A DNA stretch of 53,712 bases, taken from contig JALKBU010000263.1 in the NCBI GenBank assembly GCA_023091735.1, positions 1-53,712 of the forward strand, in the 5' to 3' direction. Both the position numbers and the translations under genes were made by a program. This DNA comes from Trichomonas tenax (Eukaryota > Parabasalia > Trichomonadida > Trichomonadidae). Numbering within the stretch: the first letter of the stretch is position 1; each line of letters starts with the position of its first letter. Positions 1 through 10,985 of this stretch are shown one piece after another. The notes under the pieces are model-generated. The model made no database searches. It saw nothing but the letters and a program-made list of their open reading frames with translations, and had not been told where the DNA came from.

Positions 1-116
1 GCCACTTACACCACTGGATAGACAACTATCAATATGTACATGAAAGTACTTTCAAATCGAAAAAATATTGATCAGATAAAAAGTTATGAAGGTCGCGGGA
101 CTACACCGCAGAAGGA

Positions 117-256
117 AAAATTTTCCCCTTTATAAGTATATCGAAAATATGGATGCTATATAAAAGTGAATAATATTTATTAGCAGTAAGGTTTAAAAAC
201 CAATATCACAATCAAAATTTCATGTAATAATTACAATTGGAAGGGAAAAATTAAAA
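117..256. repeat. dispersed repeat, inverted partner of 47505-47640
   Basis: This stretch is nearly identical, over about 115-135 bp, to the reverse complement of 47505-47640. It sits directly upstream of the surface-protein remnant at 268-1740. It may be the duplicated 5' flank of that gene family, or an element end. No coding content. Confidence 0.75.
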
Positions 257-267
257 ATTAAATTTAC

Positions 268-1740
268 TTGACACACCAAAACAGTTATAAAATTTTGTTA
301 TTCGTAAAAAGTGCCTCATTTGATGCTTCCGTTGTATACAATGAGGTCGATGTCGCTCAATCATCATCTACCACGTTAAATATCGAATCTTCGGACTCAG
401 AAAATGATATTTATCTCGTAATTCACAACCCAGACTACTTTTTAAAGGATTTCTATGATCAGGTATTGACAATTTACAAAAATACTCAAACGTTAAATAT
501 CAAATCAAAAAGTTCAACGATAAAGTTAAGATTTCACATTGTAAAGTCACCAAAAACCGAAGGCCAGAAAGTGTACTTCATACTAAACTACAATCCTGCA
601 CCAATTTATAAAAATCAAAGAAATTAGAAGATAATACAAAATACTGCATATATATGTTATCAACTATGTCAGCTGCATACATTCCACACCTAACTGATCA
701 ATCAGAAGATGAAATCGCACAATATAATTCTGGTTCAGGATATTACACAGATGTTTGTAATAACTATCATATTGGTCCACTTGGTCATGAAACTAAAGTG
801 ATCTTGCAGATAGGATCAAACACTAAATTAGATTTTGGAATTAATTATATTATCATCAATTCTGATAAATTAGGAGTTCGTTTTGCATATGTTCCACATC
901 ACATGAGTGAGGAAACTCCAATGTTTTATAATTCTATTGCAGGCAATGTTGCAAAATCAAATGTTAATCTTGATTACAAGAATACATTGAGTCCAGGCAC
1001 TTATTATCTAGAAATAGAACCAAATGATAGAGAATTCACTGCGTGCAAGAATAGCTTTATTATATTCTCTCAGACAGCAAGATCTTCGTTCATTGGAACA
1101 ATCAAAAATAAGACTAAAACAACAAGATTATTCACATCATTCGCTGGATGCAACAATTACAATCAAATCTTCTTATTATCCATTGCTGAGAATTACAGTT
1201 TTTGATACAACACATCATCCATACTGTATTTATCAGGGAGCAACACTTGGAATGAATTCATTCACTCTTGGATCATCGATTCCACCTGCTAATGGATCTA
1301 TTGGAGACTTCTCTCAATATTGCCTCTTCTTTGGATATCGGTATAAAGGAGTTGCAGCTACAAAAATCGCTGATGGTGTTGATGACATGGATTCTAAGTT
1401 TTATGATGTCCATGGTCAAGCGGCGACCGATTTAAATCAACCAATTGTCCAAGTTGCTTCTGGTCAACCAGATAATATCAATTCTTATAGAATGGGAATC
1501 GAATATGATTTCTTTGATACTGAAAACTTTATGAACAATATTGTTTCAACGAATTTGAATCCAGAAATTCTGATCCTCGGTGATTACTCGAGATCTTATC
1601 TTGGAATTATATTGGGAGTAACAATTCCACTTGTTATAATAATTATCGTCCTCTGCATTGTTTGCTACATCTACAGGAAACAGGTTAAGAGATATTTCTG
1701 TAGAAAGCCATTCGATGATGAAGATGCAATGGAAATCTAA
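268..1740 (+). pseudogene. frameshifted type I membrane (surface-type) protein remnant
   Basis: Three overlapping reading frames make up one protein-like sequence. Frame one (268-627) begins at TTG with no ATG. A second frame is open from 612 to 1205, and a third carries on to 1740. The second-to-third switch falls at a T5 run (about 1197-1201): with one T fewer, the reading would pass smoothly from ENYSF into DTTHHPYC. The C-terminal part has one membrane segment of about 23 residues (GIILGVTIPLVIIIIVLCIV region), then a basic stop-transfer patch and a short acidic tail ending DDEDAMEI. This is the usual layout of trichomonad surface proteins. No catalytic motif was recognised and the family is unknown. 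The 5' end seems lost. It is most likely a pseudogene; homopolymer sequencing error is the alternative for the second shift. Confidence 0.6.
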
Positions 1741-1826
1741 TTTATTGTTCTATTCATGATATTTTTTGATATTCTTTTTTATATTAAAAACTGATTAGAC
1801 TTTCTTAAAATCAAATATTTAGTACA

Positions 1827-3407
1827 TTATTGAATCCACACAATAGCTGAAAGAAATATTATGCATATACAGTAGTGATACTTCTTTGTCACTTGGCAGT
1901 CTCCATAATTTTTTGGAATCACTGAGAATGTGTGGACAATGGTGTTTGATATACTGTTACGCTCATCAATACAATAAAGACGTAAAGTATTGATGGTGTC
2001 TGAACTTGACATGACTTTAACTTTAAAAGATACATCAATCCAGTCCGTGTTCGAGACAATTTGTTGGCCATGGGATGTAATGTTTGTGTTATTTATTGAT
2101 GAATAAATATGGATATCGCCGCTTCCATCCAGATCTCGAACATGGCCAAGAACATTTATGATTTCATTTTCTCTGTAGAATGTATTAAGTTTGCTATTAA
2201 TCTCAATATCAGGTGATTTATACAGAATTATTGTGTATTGTTGTTGATATATGTTGGAGTATAGAAAATATGGATCGAGACAATAGATTGTAATATTATG
2301 AATAGATCCATCAGGATTGTCAGGGATATTAAATTTGACATTTGTTTTGTTAATTCTTCCGTTACAAAATACAAATTGATTGAATAAAGATTTGGTGTCA
2401 CTGAATACGATTAATCGAACAAATGTGTCATCAAAAACATCAATAGGAAATGAAACTTCTTCTCCAATATAGAATTGACGCTTAAGTTCAACAATTGGAT
2501 TGATTCGTGGAGGACTGTTTATTAAGATATCTACCGATTGCTCTTCAATTTTTGTTCCGTTTTGAAACAGAATATAATTGATTTTGTGATTTCCTCCGAT
2601 TCGTGGAAGTTGGATTATATCTTCTGTTTTGTGCTGTTTGAAATCATTTGTGAAGTTAAGAATAACAATTTCTGAAACTCCATCAATATTTCGATAAACA
2701 GTGATGTTCGATGGTTCTTCAATTGGATTAATTGTAACATTCACTTTGATGATAGAAGAAGGAGTGAAATATGGATCATTAGGTGATGAAATAATCATTT
2801 TGGCATCTTCTAAGTATTCTCCTGTTCCGAGTGCATAAACAAACTCAATCGATTCATGAGGTCCCAAAACTCTGTTTTGCCATGAAAATGAAAGCATTGA
2901 ATTGAAATTTGGACCCTTTTCTTCCCATGATGTTCGATTCTGCCATCGATCGGTGAATCCATCAAGATTTCCAAGTCCGCGATAAATATATGTATCAACA
3001 TTTGTGACATCATATGAATCACGAAGAAGAATGGAAATAGATTTTTCATTATAATAACAATGCATTCCACGCATTCCTTCAATATTCTGGATTGGAGTAA
3101 AAGAATATCCAAGATAAATCCAGATTGATGTTGCAAGACCAATAGAATGTGATGTAGTGTCGTCGTTTGTAAGACGATAGATGACGTTGATGTAATTGGA
3201 ATTTTTACGAACTTTGAAAGTTGTGTTCAACGAAATTTGAGAATTTTTGTAATATCCGTTACTCATTCCGGTAACTTGCGTCTCTGTTTCATCAATCTTA
3301 ACATACAAAAATAATTGATCATTATAAATTAGTTTACCCCATGTTTTGTGTTTGATGAAATATGGGACTGAGGTTGAATATTCGAATATCCAATTGTTAA
3401 AACTCAA
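1827..3407 (-). CDS. 526-codon surface-type protein, copy 1, no in-frame ATG at its start
   Basis: A long open frame of unknown function, rich in Asn, Ile, Ser and Tyr with many N-x-S/T sites, as expected for a secreted or surface beta-rich protein. It is a near duplicate of 26787-28370. About the first 285 residues are almost identical, and the rest is clearly diverged but alignable (PPRIN...VEL...GEEVSF; KSPD; FY.EN). The frame opens at TTG. The only upstream ATG (3425-3427) starts MKIIFVV, which looks like a signal-peptide beginning, but it hits TGA exactly where the long frame opens one base out of register. A single-base frameshift therefore separates the likely start from the body. No membrane anchor is obvious at the C terminus. 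It may be a recent pseudogene, or the product may start at a later ATG such as MSNGYYKN. Confidence 0.6.
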   Translation of the reverse strand: MSFNNWIFEYSTSVPYFIKHKTWGKLIYNDQLFLYVKIDETETQVTGMSNGYYKNSQISLNTTFKVRKNSNYINVIYRLTNDDTTSHSIGLATSIWIYLGYSFTPIQNIEGMRGMHCYYNEKSISILLRDSYDVTNVDTYIYRGLGNLDGFTDRWQNRTSWEEKGPNFNSMLSFSWQNRVLGPHESIEFVYALGTGEYLEDAKMIISSPNDPYFTPSSIIKVNVTINPIEEPSNITVYRNIDGVSEIVILNFTNDFKQHKTEDIIQLPRIGGNHKINYILFQNGTKIEEQSVDILINSPPRINPIVELKRQFYIGEEVSFPIDVFDDTFVRLIVFSDTKSLFNQFVFCNGRINKTNVKFNIPDNPDGSIHNITIYCLDPYFLYSNIYQQQYTIILYKSPDIEINSKLNTFYRENEIINVLGHVRDLDGSGDIHIYSSINNTNITSHGQQIVSNTDWIDVSFKVKVMSSSDTINTLRLYCIDERNSISNTIVHTFSVIPKNYGDCQVTKKYHYCICIIFLSAIVWIQ

Positions 3408-3453
3408 ACCACAAAAATAATTTTCATATGTTTAGAAAAAAATAATCAAAAGA

Positions 3454-3473
3454 TTCCTTCATTAATGAAGGAA
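3454..3473. promoter_or_regulatory. 20-bp perfect palindrome upstream of copy 1
   Basis: TTCCTTCATTAATGAAGGAA is a perfect 20-bp palindrome lying about 27 nt before the MKIIFVV ATG. The same 20 bp precede copy 2 at 26720-26739. Each strand contains TCATTA, which fits the trichomonad initiator consensus, so it could position transcription starts in either direction. The regulatory role is inferred. Confidence 0.5.
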
Positions 3474-3512
3474 ACAGTTGATAATTTTGGCACTTTTAGT
3501 AAACTAAGGTTA

Positions 3513-3857
3513 TTCGAAATCAAGATAGGTGCTTTTTGATCAATAAATCATAAGTTCTATGTGATTTCTAATTGACGCGACTGCAAAATGTGAAGTATTT
3601 CCTCAAAAACTAGAAATTTACATATTTTCAAATTATATCAATAAATAACAATGTGCATTTGAATCATATTCTATTTAATCGATATTATGCAAATGAATTT
3701 ATATAATATATTGATCACACTCATTTAATTTTGATTGATATATCAATTTTCGCGAAACCAACAAATCAGCAATGAACAATTGATTCCTCAATGTAAATAT
3801 TTGTTGGCAACTCCATATATTCAATAAAGTGATAAGATAAAAATTCTCAGACAAATA
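3513..3857. other. AT-rich spacer
   Basis: Between the duplicated block (ending near 3512) and the small membrane protein. Only AT-rich sequence with short palindromic bits; nothing assignable. Confidence 0.6.
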
Positions 3858-4322
3858 TTAAGCATTTGAACCGATAAAAGCAGAATCAATATTAATAAAC
3901 TGCATTTCATAATTCAATGATATAGAAATTGCGATGATTGTTGAAGCAATTATCAAAAATATCGAATATATCCACCAATAAATGCTTGTTGGGAATTTTG
4001 TATGAATGGAAATGAATAAAAGGTGAATGATGAATGTAGTTGATATAAAATCCAATGCGTTTCTCGATTTTCCGACGATAAAATAAAATGCAATTCCAAG
4101 AGAAGCAAAAGCCAAGAGATAAGATATCGATGTTATCACTCCATACTTACTTTTGAACGTAATCAGTAAATAATTATGGATCTGTGAGTCACAGAAAGGA
4201 AGATCGAATAAATAATCGAAAGAAATCAAGAACAGAGTGTACGAGAAATAGAAGAAACTCTGCATCGCAAGGATCTGAAGTATAATGTAGAAAGGATCGA
4301 AAGGAACTTTTGGTTTAAACAT
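3858..4322 (-). CDS. small multi-pass membrane protein, unknown
   Basis: A 154-residue protein with about four hydrophobic segments (approximately residues 13-33, 62-81, 88-106 and 115-134) joined by short loops, so most of the chain should lie in a membrane. The N terminus (MFKPKVPFDPFY) has no signal-peptide cleavage look. An initiator-like TCATTTT lies at 4344-4350, about 25 nt upstream of the ATG, which supports this start. Its divergent neighbour at 4393 is also a membrane protein; the two start codons are about 70 bp apart and could share a promoter region. The family was not recognised. Confidence 0.6.
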   Translation of the reverse strand: MFKPKVPFDPFYIILQILAMQSFFYFSYTLFLISFDYLFDLPFCDSQIHNYLLITFKSKYGVITSISYLLAFASLGIAFYFIVGKSRNALDFISTTFIIHLLFISIHTKFPTSIYWWIYSIFLIIASTIIAISISLNYEMQFINIDSAFIGSNA

Positions 4323-4392
4323 TTATTAAAACAAACAAAATAAAAAATGATTTAGAAACGAATAATAAAAAGATTTTTATTCAATTTTATTG

Positions 4393-4758
4393 ATGTTTTT
4401 CTGTTTATTGATTTCGATATTTTTTTCTTCAATAGAATCAGTATCAAACAATGTCGACAAACAGAAGAAATTGAGCATTATTCCACAGTACAAGAGCGTA
4501 ATTAAGCATATTCCTAAGAATAACAAAGATTTCATATTTTTCTTCATTTGTTTTGCGATTTTACTTGTTGGATTGCTTTACTACCTCCTCTGTGGCTGTA
4601 ACAGATGCCACTGCTGCTTCAGAATTCGAAGAGATGATGAATTCGAACTTCAAGCTGACGAAACGACCGAAGATCCCGTAAAAAACGAGGAAGAAGAGGA
4701 TGAATGTTACAATGGACGATCGACTTTAATTATAGCAAAAGTTATTCCAGCAAGATAA
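4393..4758 (+). CDS. small type I membrane protein with acidic tail, unknown
   Basis: About 121 residues from the ATG at 4393; the upstream TTG in frame is ignored. It has an N-terminal hydrophobic signal-like segment (MFFCLLISIFFSSI), a short polar ectodomain, a membrane segment (DFIFFFICFAILLVGLLYYLLC), a Cys-rich juxtamembrane cluster (CGCNRCHCC) that could be palmitoylated, and a strongly acidic cytoplasmic tail (TTEDPVKNEEEEDE). The layout resembles the membrane-anchor end of a larger trichomonad surface protein, so it may be the surviving 3' part of one. Transcribed divergently from the gene at 3858. Confidence 0.5.
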   Translation: MFFCLLISIFFSSIESVSNNVDKQKKLSIIPQYKSVIKHIPKNNKDFIFFFICFAILLVGLLYYLLCGCNRCHCCFRIRRDDEFELQADETTEDPVKNEEEEDECYNGRSTLIIAKVIPAR

Positions 4759-5670
4759 TTATTCAAATTCCGAAATTTCACATGTTAATACTCTCAAATA
4801 ACTACACCTTCAATGCAAATTCGAAAAACGAATGATAATTCTTTCGATAACTAAATATCTCAAAACTTCCGGCTGCTAATGGTATACATAATATTAACAG
4901 CTGCTTCTTGTTGATTTATTCAATGAAAAATTACGATATATCATTTGAAAAATTAGACTCAAATATATCGAACTAAAAGATCCAAAATCAACTTTTGTTG
5001 CTAATTTCTATGGCCTGCAAACCATGTAGCTCTTACAATTTTGATTGTTATATACATTTTGATAATATCAAATGATTATTCAAAATCTATTGTAATTGCA
5101 GTAATATGTTAAGCAATTTTTCAATGTCATAGCGATGATTCAGATTGTTGCATATAATGGAAATTGAAATCAACAAAATTTGTTGGAAATTTAGAATCAT
5201 TCATTGTATATACCAAAAACAAAGCATATTTTGATATTCAGTTCCAAGAAAAAACATCGTTCATATTGCAAGCCCGTCTAATTGCTTTTTTACGCATGAA
5301 AGAAGACATTTTATGATGCTCATTTTGTTGTATTCAATACATATTAGATCAACTCGCTTTAAGAAGACTATTGGTTAATTGATATTCTTTGAATGATTAT
5401 TTTCTTTTAATCATATCTTCCCATAGCCGTAGAATATTCATATTAGCATGAATTCATAAAACAATTGTAGGACTAAAAAACATGGTTTCGGCCTTAAGAA
5501 TATATCACGTTTTATATTTTAATATGTTTACTTAGTTCAAACATGCTGATCAATCAAGTAATAAAATGAAATTTGACCTCATTCCATTAATCTTATTAAA
5601 ATATACATGCGCTTGATTTCGCAAGTCTTCTTTTGGATACAATAATTACGCGTGTATATATTGTAACTCA
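4759..5670. other. AT-rich spacer, nothing recognised
   Basis: About 0.9 kb of AT-rich DNA with stops in all frames. No RNA gene, repeat or coding remnant was recognised. Confidence 0.5.
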
Positions 5671-6354
5671 TTAAATGGATTGTGGCAAATGTTCCAATTT
5701 CCCCCCTATTATGTCACAGCAATTAATTAATACACTCGAATATAGATCTCTTGCAAAAATGGTGGAAAAATGGAGTTCAGATATTGATGAATTAGGTGAT
5801 CTATCAAAAGATATAACTGGTGCTTGAAAGTATGATATGTTGATAATGATATCTTGATATTCTATAATTTTTTTGTATTCGTGTGGATTAATGAATTTGC
5901 AGTAAATAACATATACAAACGAATTGGATGAATGGAAACAAAAATTATTTGTTTGGCAGTAAGTTATATTGATGTTTGAAAAGCTGAAGTTTCCAAATGG
6001 AAGACGTAATGTGTTTGAATTAGAATCAACATTATTGTTTCCTAAGTCATTTATAGCACAGACCTTTGTGATTATTTTGTTGCTTCTATCTTGGCAATTA
6101 ACGTATGAGAACTGTAAATAACTTTGAATGCTTTTATTCTTGTTTGCAGATAACCTGTGAAGAATAACTTGTCCATTGACATTGATTTTGATACAAGATG
6201 CTTTGTAAATGTTAACTATGTTGTTATAAGATGCTGAGTCTTCGATTAGAATTCTATGAAAATCAGAGCTCTCTTTATCGATATTAATCAGCGTACTACT
6301 TAAATTATCAGCATACAGCTTTCGAATATTCAAATTATTCGGTTCATAGAGGCA
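5671..6354 (-). pseudogene. beta-helix-like secreted-protein remnant
   Basis: A frame open from about 6354 to 5671 without an ATG (the 220-codon stretch begins at TTG). The protein repeats short Asn, Ser and Ile-rich strands with spaced Cys (ITYCQTNNFCFHSSNSFVYVIYCKF), the pattern of parallel beta-helix surface proteins. It is similar in style to the gene at 17190-18137 and the remnant at 38332-39264, all on the minus strand. No signal peptide or membrane anchor is present, so both ends appear missing. Frames upstream to about 6420 are broken. Best read as a truncated family member. Confidence 0.5.
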
Positions 6355-7890
6355 TTCGTTGTAAAGTCACTCCACGATTGGAACGTATATAATGTCAACA
6401 TTTAATTTATTCTGCAAAAAATGATTGATTTATATATCGATTGTTTTATCAAATGCACTTTTTCCCTGTTTTATTATTGCTTATTTGAATCAAATTTTCA
6501 CAGGTGAAATTCATTCAAAAATTTTAAAATCGAATAATAGATAATATTGCATATAAAGATTAACAAAATCTCATAAATTGAGTTTGGTACAATGGATTCA
6601 ATAATTACATTTTTTCCCTAGAATATATTTCGATTTGGTACAATATGTCGAATTAAACAAAGTTAAGTTTATAGAAATCAGTGAAATACTATTTAAAGCA
6701 GATTGGTGGATAATATACATACATATTCCGCAAATTAAATAATCAAAAGGAATATATCAAAAAATAGACTGATTTGTTTTGCTAACCACTTATGAATTAT
6801 TAATAAAAATGCTATAAGTGTGAATAAAATGATGGATCATCCTTAAGATGAAGAAATTACTTAATCAAAGCAGGATCTTCCTAGGTTCTGCGTACGCAAA
6901 CGCCAGAGCATTGTTGCATCTATGTATGTAATGCAAAGGACTGGTTATGGAGCTGCTCGTTGAAGAATTTGGGAAGTTGAAAAATTGAATACTGACATTT
7001 TGCAGCCTGAAAATATTATAAAACAAAATAACACATTGTTTGTGCATTAGTAGCACTCAATTTTAGGATGGTACTTTCCAATTTACGCCATGTCTTTTGG
7101 TATTTATTTCAGTGATGAGAAAATGTCATTGAGAACAAAGTTAAGTCATTTTATATCATTTTTTCAAAAAATCGAATAATGTTCAGAATAGGCTCATTTA
7201 TGAAAGTTTCTTCTTCTTTTTTATAGCATTAATGATTGTAATGCATTTTATCATTCATCCGCTTTTCTAAATCATATTCATGAGTTGATGAATCGATTTC
7301 AAATCTTTTATTATGTTTAAGTATTTTAATGCGTCATAACGAATGCCATAGTCCTGTATAGTCTACCCTATGAAAGCAGGCGTATTAAACAATGTAAACC
7401 AAAATTATATGTTATCTTTAATTTTGTGATAAATCGACTCTACATCATATATAGAATATAAACATGATGAAAAAAGCAAAGTAATTTTCGGAATAAAAGT
7501 GTCAATAAAAAATAAAAATAACTTTTTTCGCTGTATCACTGAAGCAACAAAACATTTCCTATTCTTCGAAACACCGAAAGCTGAGGTTCTAACAAGAGTC
7601 ACATTCCCTTATGGAATTTCCCCTTTATTTTTCACAATTTGAATAAAATTCACTGATTCCATTAAAATGCATAAAGTCTATCTCTCCTAGGTGTACCATT
7701 AATTCCATCAGCTTGTTCAAAGAAACCAACAATATCATTGAATTATTCCCGATATGATTTAAAACATTGTAATTTGAAGTGATTTTATCGATTTAAATCG
7801 TGTAATATACAATTGCATTACCATCTTAATGCAAAAATTATCCTTAGAGAGCCAGATTCAAAAACTTGGTTGATGAAAAATAAGAAAAAA
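6355..7890. other. spacer, no supported gene
   Basis: About 1.5 kb. Two short minus-strand frames (6865-7056 and 7405-7602) have no recognisable composition or start context. The first might be decayed coding sequence. No hairpins of the array type were seen here. Confidence 0.4.
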
Positions 7891-7964
7891 CGCTATCCTG
7901 GGGACTCGAACCCCAAACCCTTGGATTAAAAGTCCAAAGCTCTATCCTGTTGAGCTAGGAAAGC
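7891..7964 (-). tRNA. tRNA-Lys (anticodon UUU)
   Basis: Read on the minus strand it folds into a cloverleaf. Acceptor GCTTTCC pairs with GGATAGC (one T-T mismatch at position 4). D-stem is GCTC/GAGC. The anticodon arm TTGGA-CTTTTAA-TCCAA gives anticodon TTT. T-arm is TGGGG-TTCGAGT-CCCCA. The discriminator is G. The internal B box GGTTCGAGTCC is canonical. A T6 run (7885-7890 read on the minus strand) follows immediately as a Pol III terminator. There is no intron. Confidence 0.95.
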
Positions 7965-8562
7965 ATCACATTTTTTTTTGATGTTATGCCACATTTGTTG
8001 AAAACGACAATTTCAAACCACTTTTCCGGCATTTGTCGACTCAATAACTGGATTGCAATATTCTAGGTATATGTCGTAGTCAAGTTGTTATATATTTCCC
8101 ACAGCGAATTCTGCGTAATTAACATTTTTTGACTAACAAATTCATTCTTTCACAAGAAAGCGCTTTCGAACTTTTTTGTTTTTACACTTTGCATTTTTGT
8201 CCTCTTCAACCCACGTTCTACGCGTTTAAACAATTATTCGTGTTGGAAAATTTATTTTGACAAATTTCAAAAACTCTTGATTTAAGCCTTATCACTATAA
8301 CGCCATAATCAACCATTTCCATTTATGTTATTTCTATAACTTACAAGACTTAAATCGAAAATATTTTCACCAAATAATTTACATTTTCATGATTGCATTG
8401 TAATACTGTAAATTCACGTTACACAGAGATAGAGCTGTATAATGTATAGAAGAGAACTGAGAATTTTTCTGGAAATATAAAATGATTTCATATAAAATAG
8501 AAGATCATGTATAATCAGGTTCCCGTGCTGTTTTATTCGAGTTTTCGGTTTAGTAAAATAGT
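7965..8562. other. spacer
   Basis: About 0.6 kb upstream of the tRNA and downstream of the C2 gene. AT-rich; nothing recognised. Confidence 0.5.
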
Positions 8563-8940
8563 TTATTGGAGCTCAATAACAAGCCTGATAGCGCATGGCT
8601 CATTATCTGGCTTAACCTTTGGCGAAAGCTTGACTGGGAACCACTGAAGGATGCCTTTGTTTGGCTCGAGTCCTTCGAGTGGAAGAACGACTGTTCCGAT
8701 TGGATCGTCAGCAGAAAGTGCGTCGTGGTCCATAAGACGGATATGGATTTGATCTGTCTTTGACTGAACACCGAATTTGAAGCGCTTATCCCAAACTGGG
8801 TGCTTTTCATTCTTCTTGACTTTAGTTTCCTCGACTTTGCTGTTTCCGAGACGGATCTGGATGTATGGGTCGGCCCATCCGACGACATCGACCTTTGGAA
8901 TTCCTTTGGCTTCGAGAACAATGACGGTGAGATGTGACAT
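8563..8940 (-). CDS. C2-domain protein
   Basis: A 125-residue protein that is essentially one C2 domain. It starts MSHLTVIVLEAKGIP, followed by the calcium-loop pattern D-x-x-G-W-A-D-P-Y (V18-Y26 region), W50-D-K-R-F-K-F-G and a second Asp cluster D71-H-D73-x5-D78-D79. These acidic residues support Ca2+-dependent phospholipid binding. The internal ATG at 8938-8940 was chosen because it opens the domain exactly and has an initiator-like TCACATT at 8950-8956. The longer frame to 9027 would add an untypical Asn/Lys-rich leader. Codons are GC-rich compared with the spacers, suggesting strong expression. Small single-C2 proteins are common in trichomonads; the partner membrane is unknown. Confidence 0.9.
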   Translation of the reverse strand: MSHLTVIVLEAKGIPKVDVVGWADPYIQIRLGNSKVEETKVKKNEKHPVWDKRFKFGVQSKTDQIHIRLMDHDALSADDPIGTVVLPLEGLEPNKGILQWFPVKLSPKVKPDNEPCAIRLVIELQ

Positions 8941-8949
8941 ATTTTTTGA

Positions 8950-8956
8950 AATGTGA
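8950..8956 (-). promoter_or_regulatory. initiator-like element of the C2 gene
   Basis: TCACATT on the minus strand fits the trichomonad initiator TCA(+1)Py(T/A). It would give a 5' leader of about 14 nt, normal for these organisms. Confidence 0.5.
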
Positions 8957-9539
8957 TGTAACGATCTTGATGATTGAAAAAAAATTCTATTCTTTGTATA
9001 TTTAACATTCTTGTCTATTATATTCACGAATTCATTAAATAAAACTCCGAAAAATTAACTTTGTGATATGATCGGAATAAATTTTCAAAAAAAAATCGAA
9101 AATGAAATGAAATTTTATCACGGTTGAACTTATTAGTTTTTAACTTAAATCTTAGAACTTTTTGTAGTATTTGAAAAGGATATCACGAAAAACTCAAAAA
9201 ATTTAATTTTTATTCAAATTCTTAAAATATTTAATCAACAATAGTCTCTTTTCTATTATTTATTCTCTTAATTTTTTGTATTATATTATATACCTCATCG
9301 CACAATCATTGATTCCATATATAATATTTTTTCAAAAGCTAATTTAATGTGTTCAACTGGATAACACTACGAATCAATCAGGTATAGGCACTGGCTTATT
9401 GTATATAATATAATTCATGATGACAATTTATATATCAAAATTCTCAAAATATAACAAAAATTCAGTCTATTTTGAAAGTAGAGGTGGAAAAATAAGGGTC
9501 AGTTTTCATGTATATTATAATAACATTTATTAAAACAAT
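8957..9539. other. AT-rich spacer
   Basis: Intergenic between the C2 gene and the first AGC kinase gene; nothing recognised. Confidence 0.5.
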
Positions 9540-10985
9540 TTATTCAGGACTAATTGGTTGGTAATCATCCTTAAGAGAGGATGGAACCATACCTTCATCA
9601 TCTTCCGACTGAAAGCCTATACTATTGTGGGCCTTTTCCGCATCTTTTACTTCCTCGTTGTTTATTTCTTCAATATTTTCTTTGAGATCGTGTGGTGGAG
9701 AGCTATCATCATTCAAGTGCATAACGTCGACATATGAAAATCCAGGGAATTGCTCTGCAGAGCCGAAAACCGGAAGAACATATGAATCTTGAGGAGTTTC
9801 ATTCGTAAATTCTTTATCAAAGTTTGTTGGCTGCGCTACTTTCTCGACATTTGGTACGAATGTTGGTCTAATTTTCTTTGCAAGAAGATCATCAAAATTG
9901 ATGCCGTTAAAGAAAGGCATTTTCTTAATTTCTTCAAATGTTGGACGCTGCTTTGGATCCTTCGTGAGTAATTTCGTGATGAATTGAAGTGTTGTTGAGT
10001 CTGTATTTACCGGAAAAGTCGGTTCTCTTTCTATAATGTTCTGGAACAAACGAGCTCTGTTTGAATGTGTGAATGGTGTCACACCGAAGAGTAGTTCGTA
10101 TGTTAAGATTCCTACAGCCCACCAATCGATTGCAATTGTATATGGCTGTCTGTGAACTATTTCAGGAGCCAAGTATTCACTTGTGCCACAGAATGTATTA
10201 GTAGACCTTCCAAGTGCCATATCTTTCGACAAACCGAAATCTGTGAGCTTAATAAAGCCTTCTGCGTCTAAAAGAATGTTTTCTGGCTTTAAATCGCGAT
10301 AAACTATGCCAATTGAGTGTAAGTGATCCAATGCCAAACAAATCATCGCAATATATAGCTTTACATCGCATAATGGCAAATTTCCTCTCTTCCGCATGTG
10401 AAAGAATAATTCACCACCAGGAGCGTATTCCAGGCCGAGATAGAACTTTGAAGGCGTCTGAAAAGCGAATCTAAGAGAAACGATGAATGGATGTTGTGCT
10501 TTCGTTAAAATATTTCTTTCTGCAATGACAGTGTGGACTTTATTTGACTGTATTAAACGAGATTTATGAATTGATTTAATCGCAACAATTTCGTGTGTTG
10601 TTTTATTTTCGCAAAGCATCACTTTACCATAGAAACCGCGTCCTATAACAGCGATAATTCTAAACTGCTCCATCGACATATCAGGATTTTCGAACGTGCA
10701 GCCTCGTAAAGCTAAAACCCAGCGCATTAACGAATCAATATTCTCAGATTCGAATATATTGTATTCGTCTTTGCTATTAATGATCTTAAATTTAGGGCGT
10801 GCATCGTTTTCTATGATTTCAATGCGTGTTGTCGGCGTGATTGAGATATCAAGTTCTAAATTTTTGTTTTCTTCGTCTTTAAACACCAAGAAATGAGTTC
10901 CAGACAGAGAACACCACCTTTTGGACATTATTCCAAATAATCTTCGTCTAGATAAAACTCCGTTGATGTTATGTGAAGCTTTCAT
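9540..10985 (-). CDS. PH-domain AGC-family Ser/Thr kinase (Akt/PKB-like layout)
   Basis: A 481-residue kinase. A PH-like domain covers about residues 8-97 (GVLSRRR...KRWCSLSG...F). The catalytic domain runs from about 108 to 360: Gly-loop GRGFYG 115-120, ATP-anchoring K137, catalytic D231 in YRDLKPEN, DFG 249-251, activation-loop T264 in TFCGTSEY, and APE at 273-275. The C-terminal tail ends in an AGC hydrophobic motif F413-P-G-F416-S417-Y418. All catalytic residues and both regulatory phosphosites are present, so it should be an active kinase recruited to phosphoinositides and activated by a PDK1-type kinase. The family usually has P in GTPEY; here it is S. A related kinase lies at 36292-37695. 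The ATG at 10985 opens the PH domain. Confidence 0.93.
   Translation of the reverse strand: MKASHNINGVLSRRRLFGIMSKRWCSLSGTHFLVFKDEENKNLELDISITPTTRIEIIENDARPKFKIINSKDEYNIFESENIDSLMRWVLALRGCTFENPDMSMEQFRIIAVIGRGFYGKVMLCENKTTHEIVAIKSIHKSRLIQSNKVHTVIAERNILTKAQHPFIVSLRFAFQTPSKFYLGLEYAPGGELFFHMRKRGNLPLCDVKLYIAMICLALDHLHSIGIVYRDLKPENILLDAEGFIKLTDFGLSKDMALGRSTNTFCGTSEYLAPEIVHRQPYTIAIDWWAVGILTYELLFGVTPFTHSNRARLFQNIIEREPTFPVNTDSTTLQFITKLLTKDPKQRPTFEEIKKMPFFNGINFDDLLAKKIRPTFVPNVEKVAQPTNFDKEFTNETPQDSYVLPVFGSAEQFPGFSYVDVMHLNDDSSPPHDLKENIEEINNEEVKDAEKAHNSIGFQSEDDEGMVPSSLKDDYQPISPE

Noticed and set aside
268..1740. Spliced introns as the explanation for the broken frames
   Set aside because: No trichomonad-type 5' GYAYGT or branch/acceptor ACTAACACACAG was seen at the frame switches.
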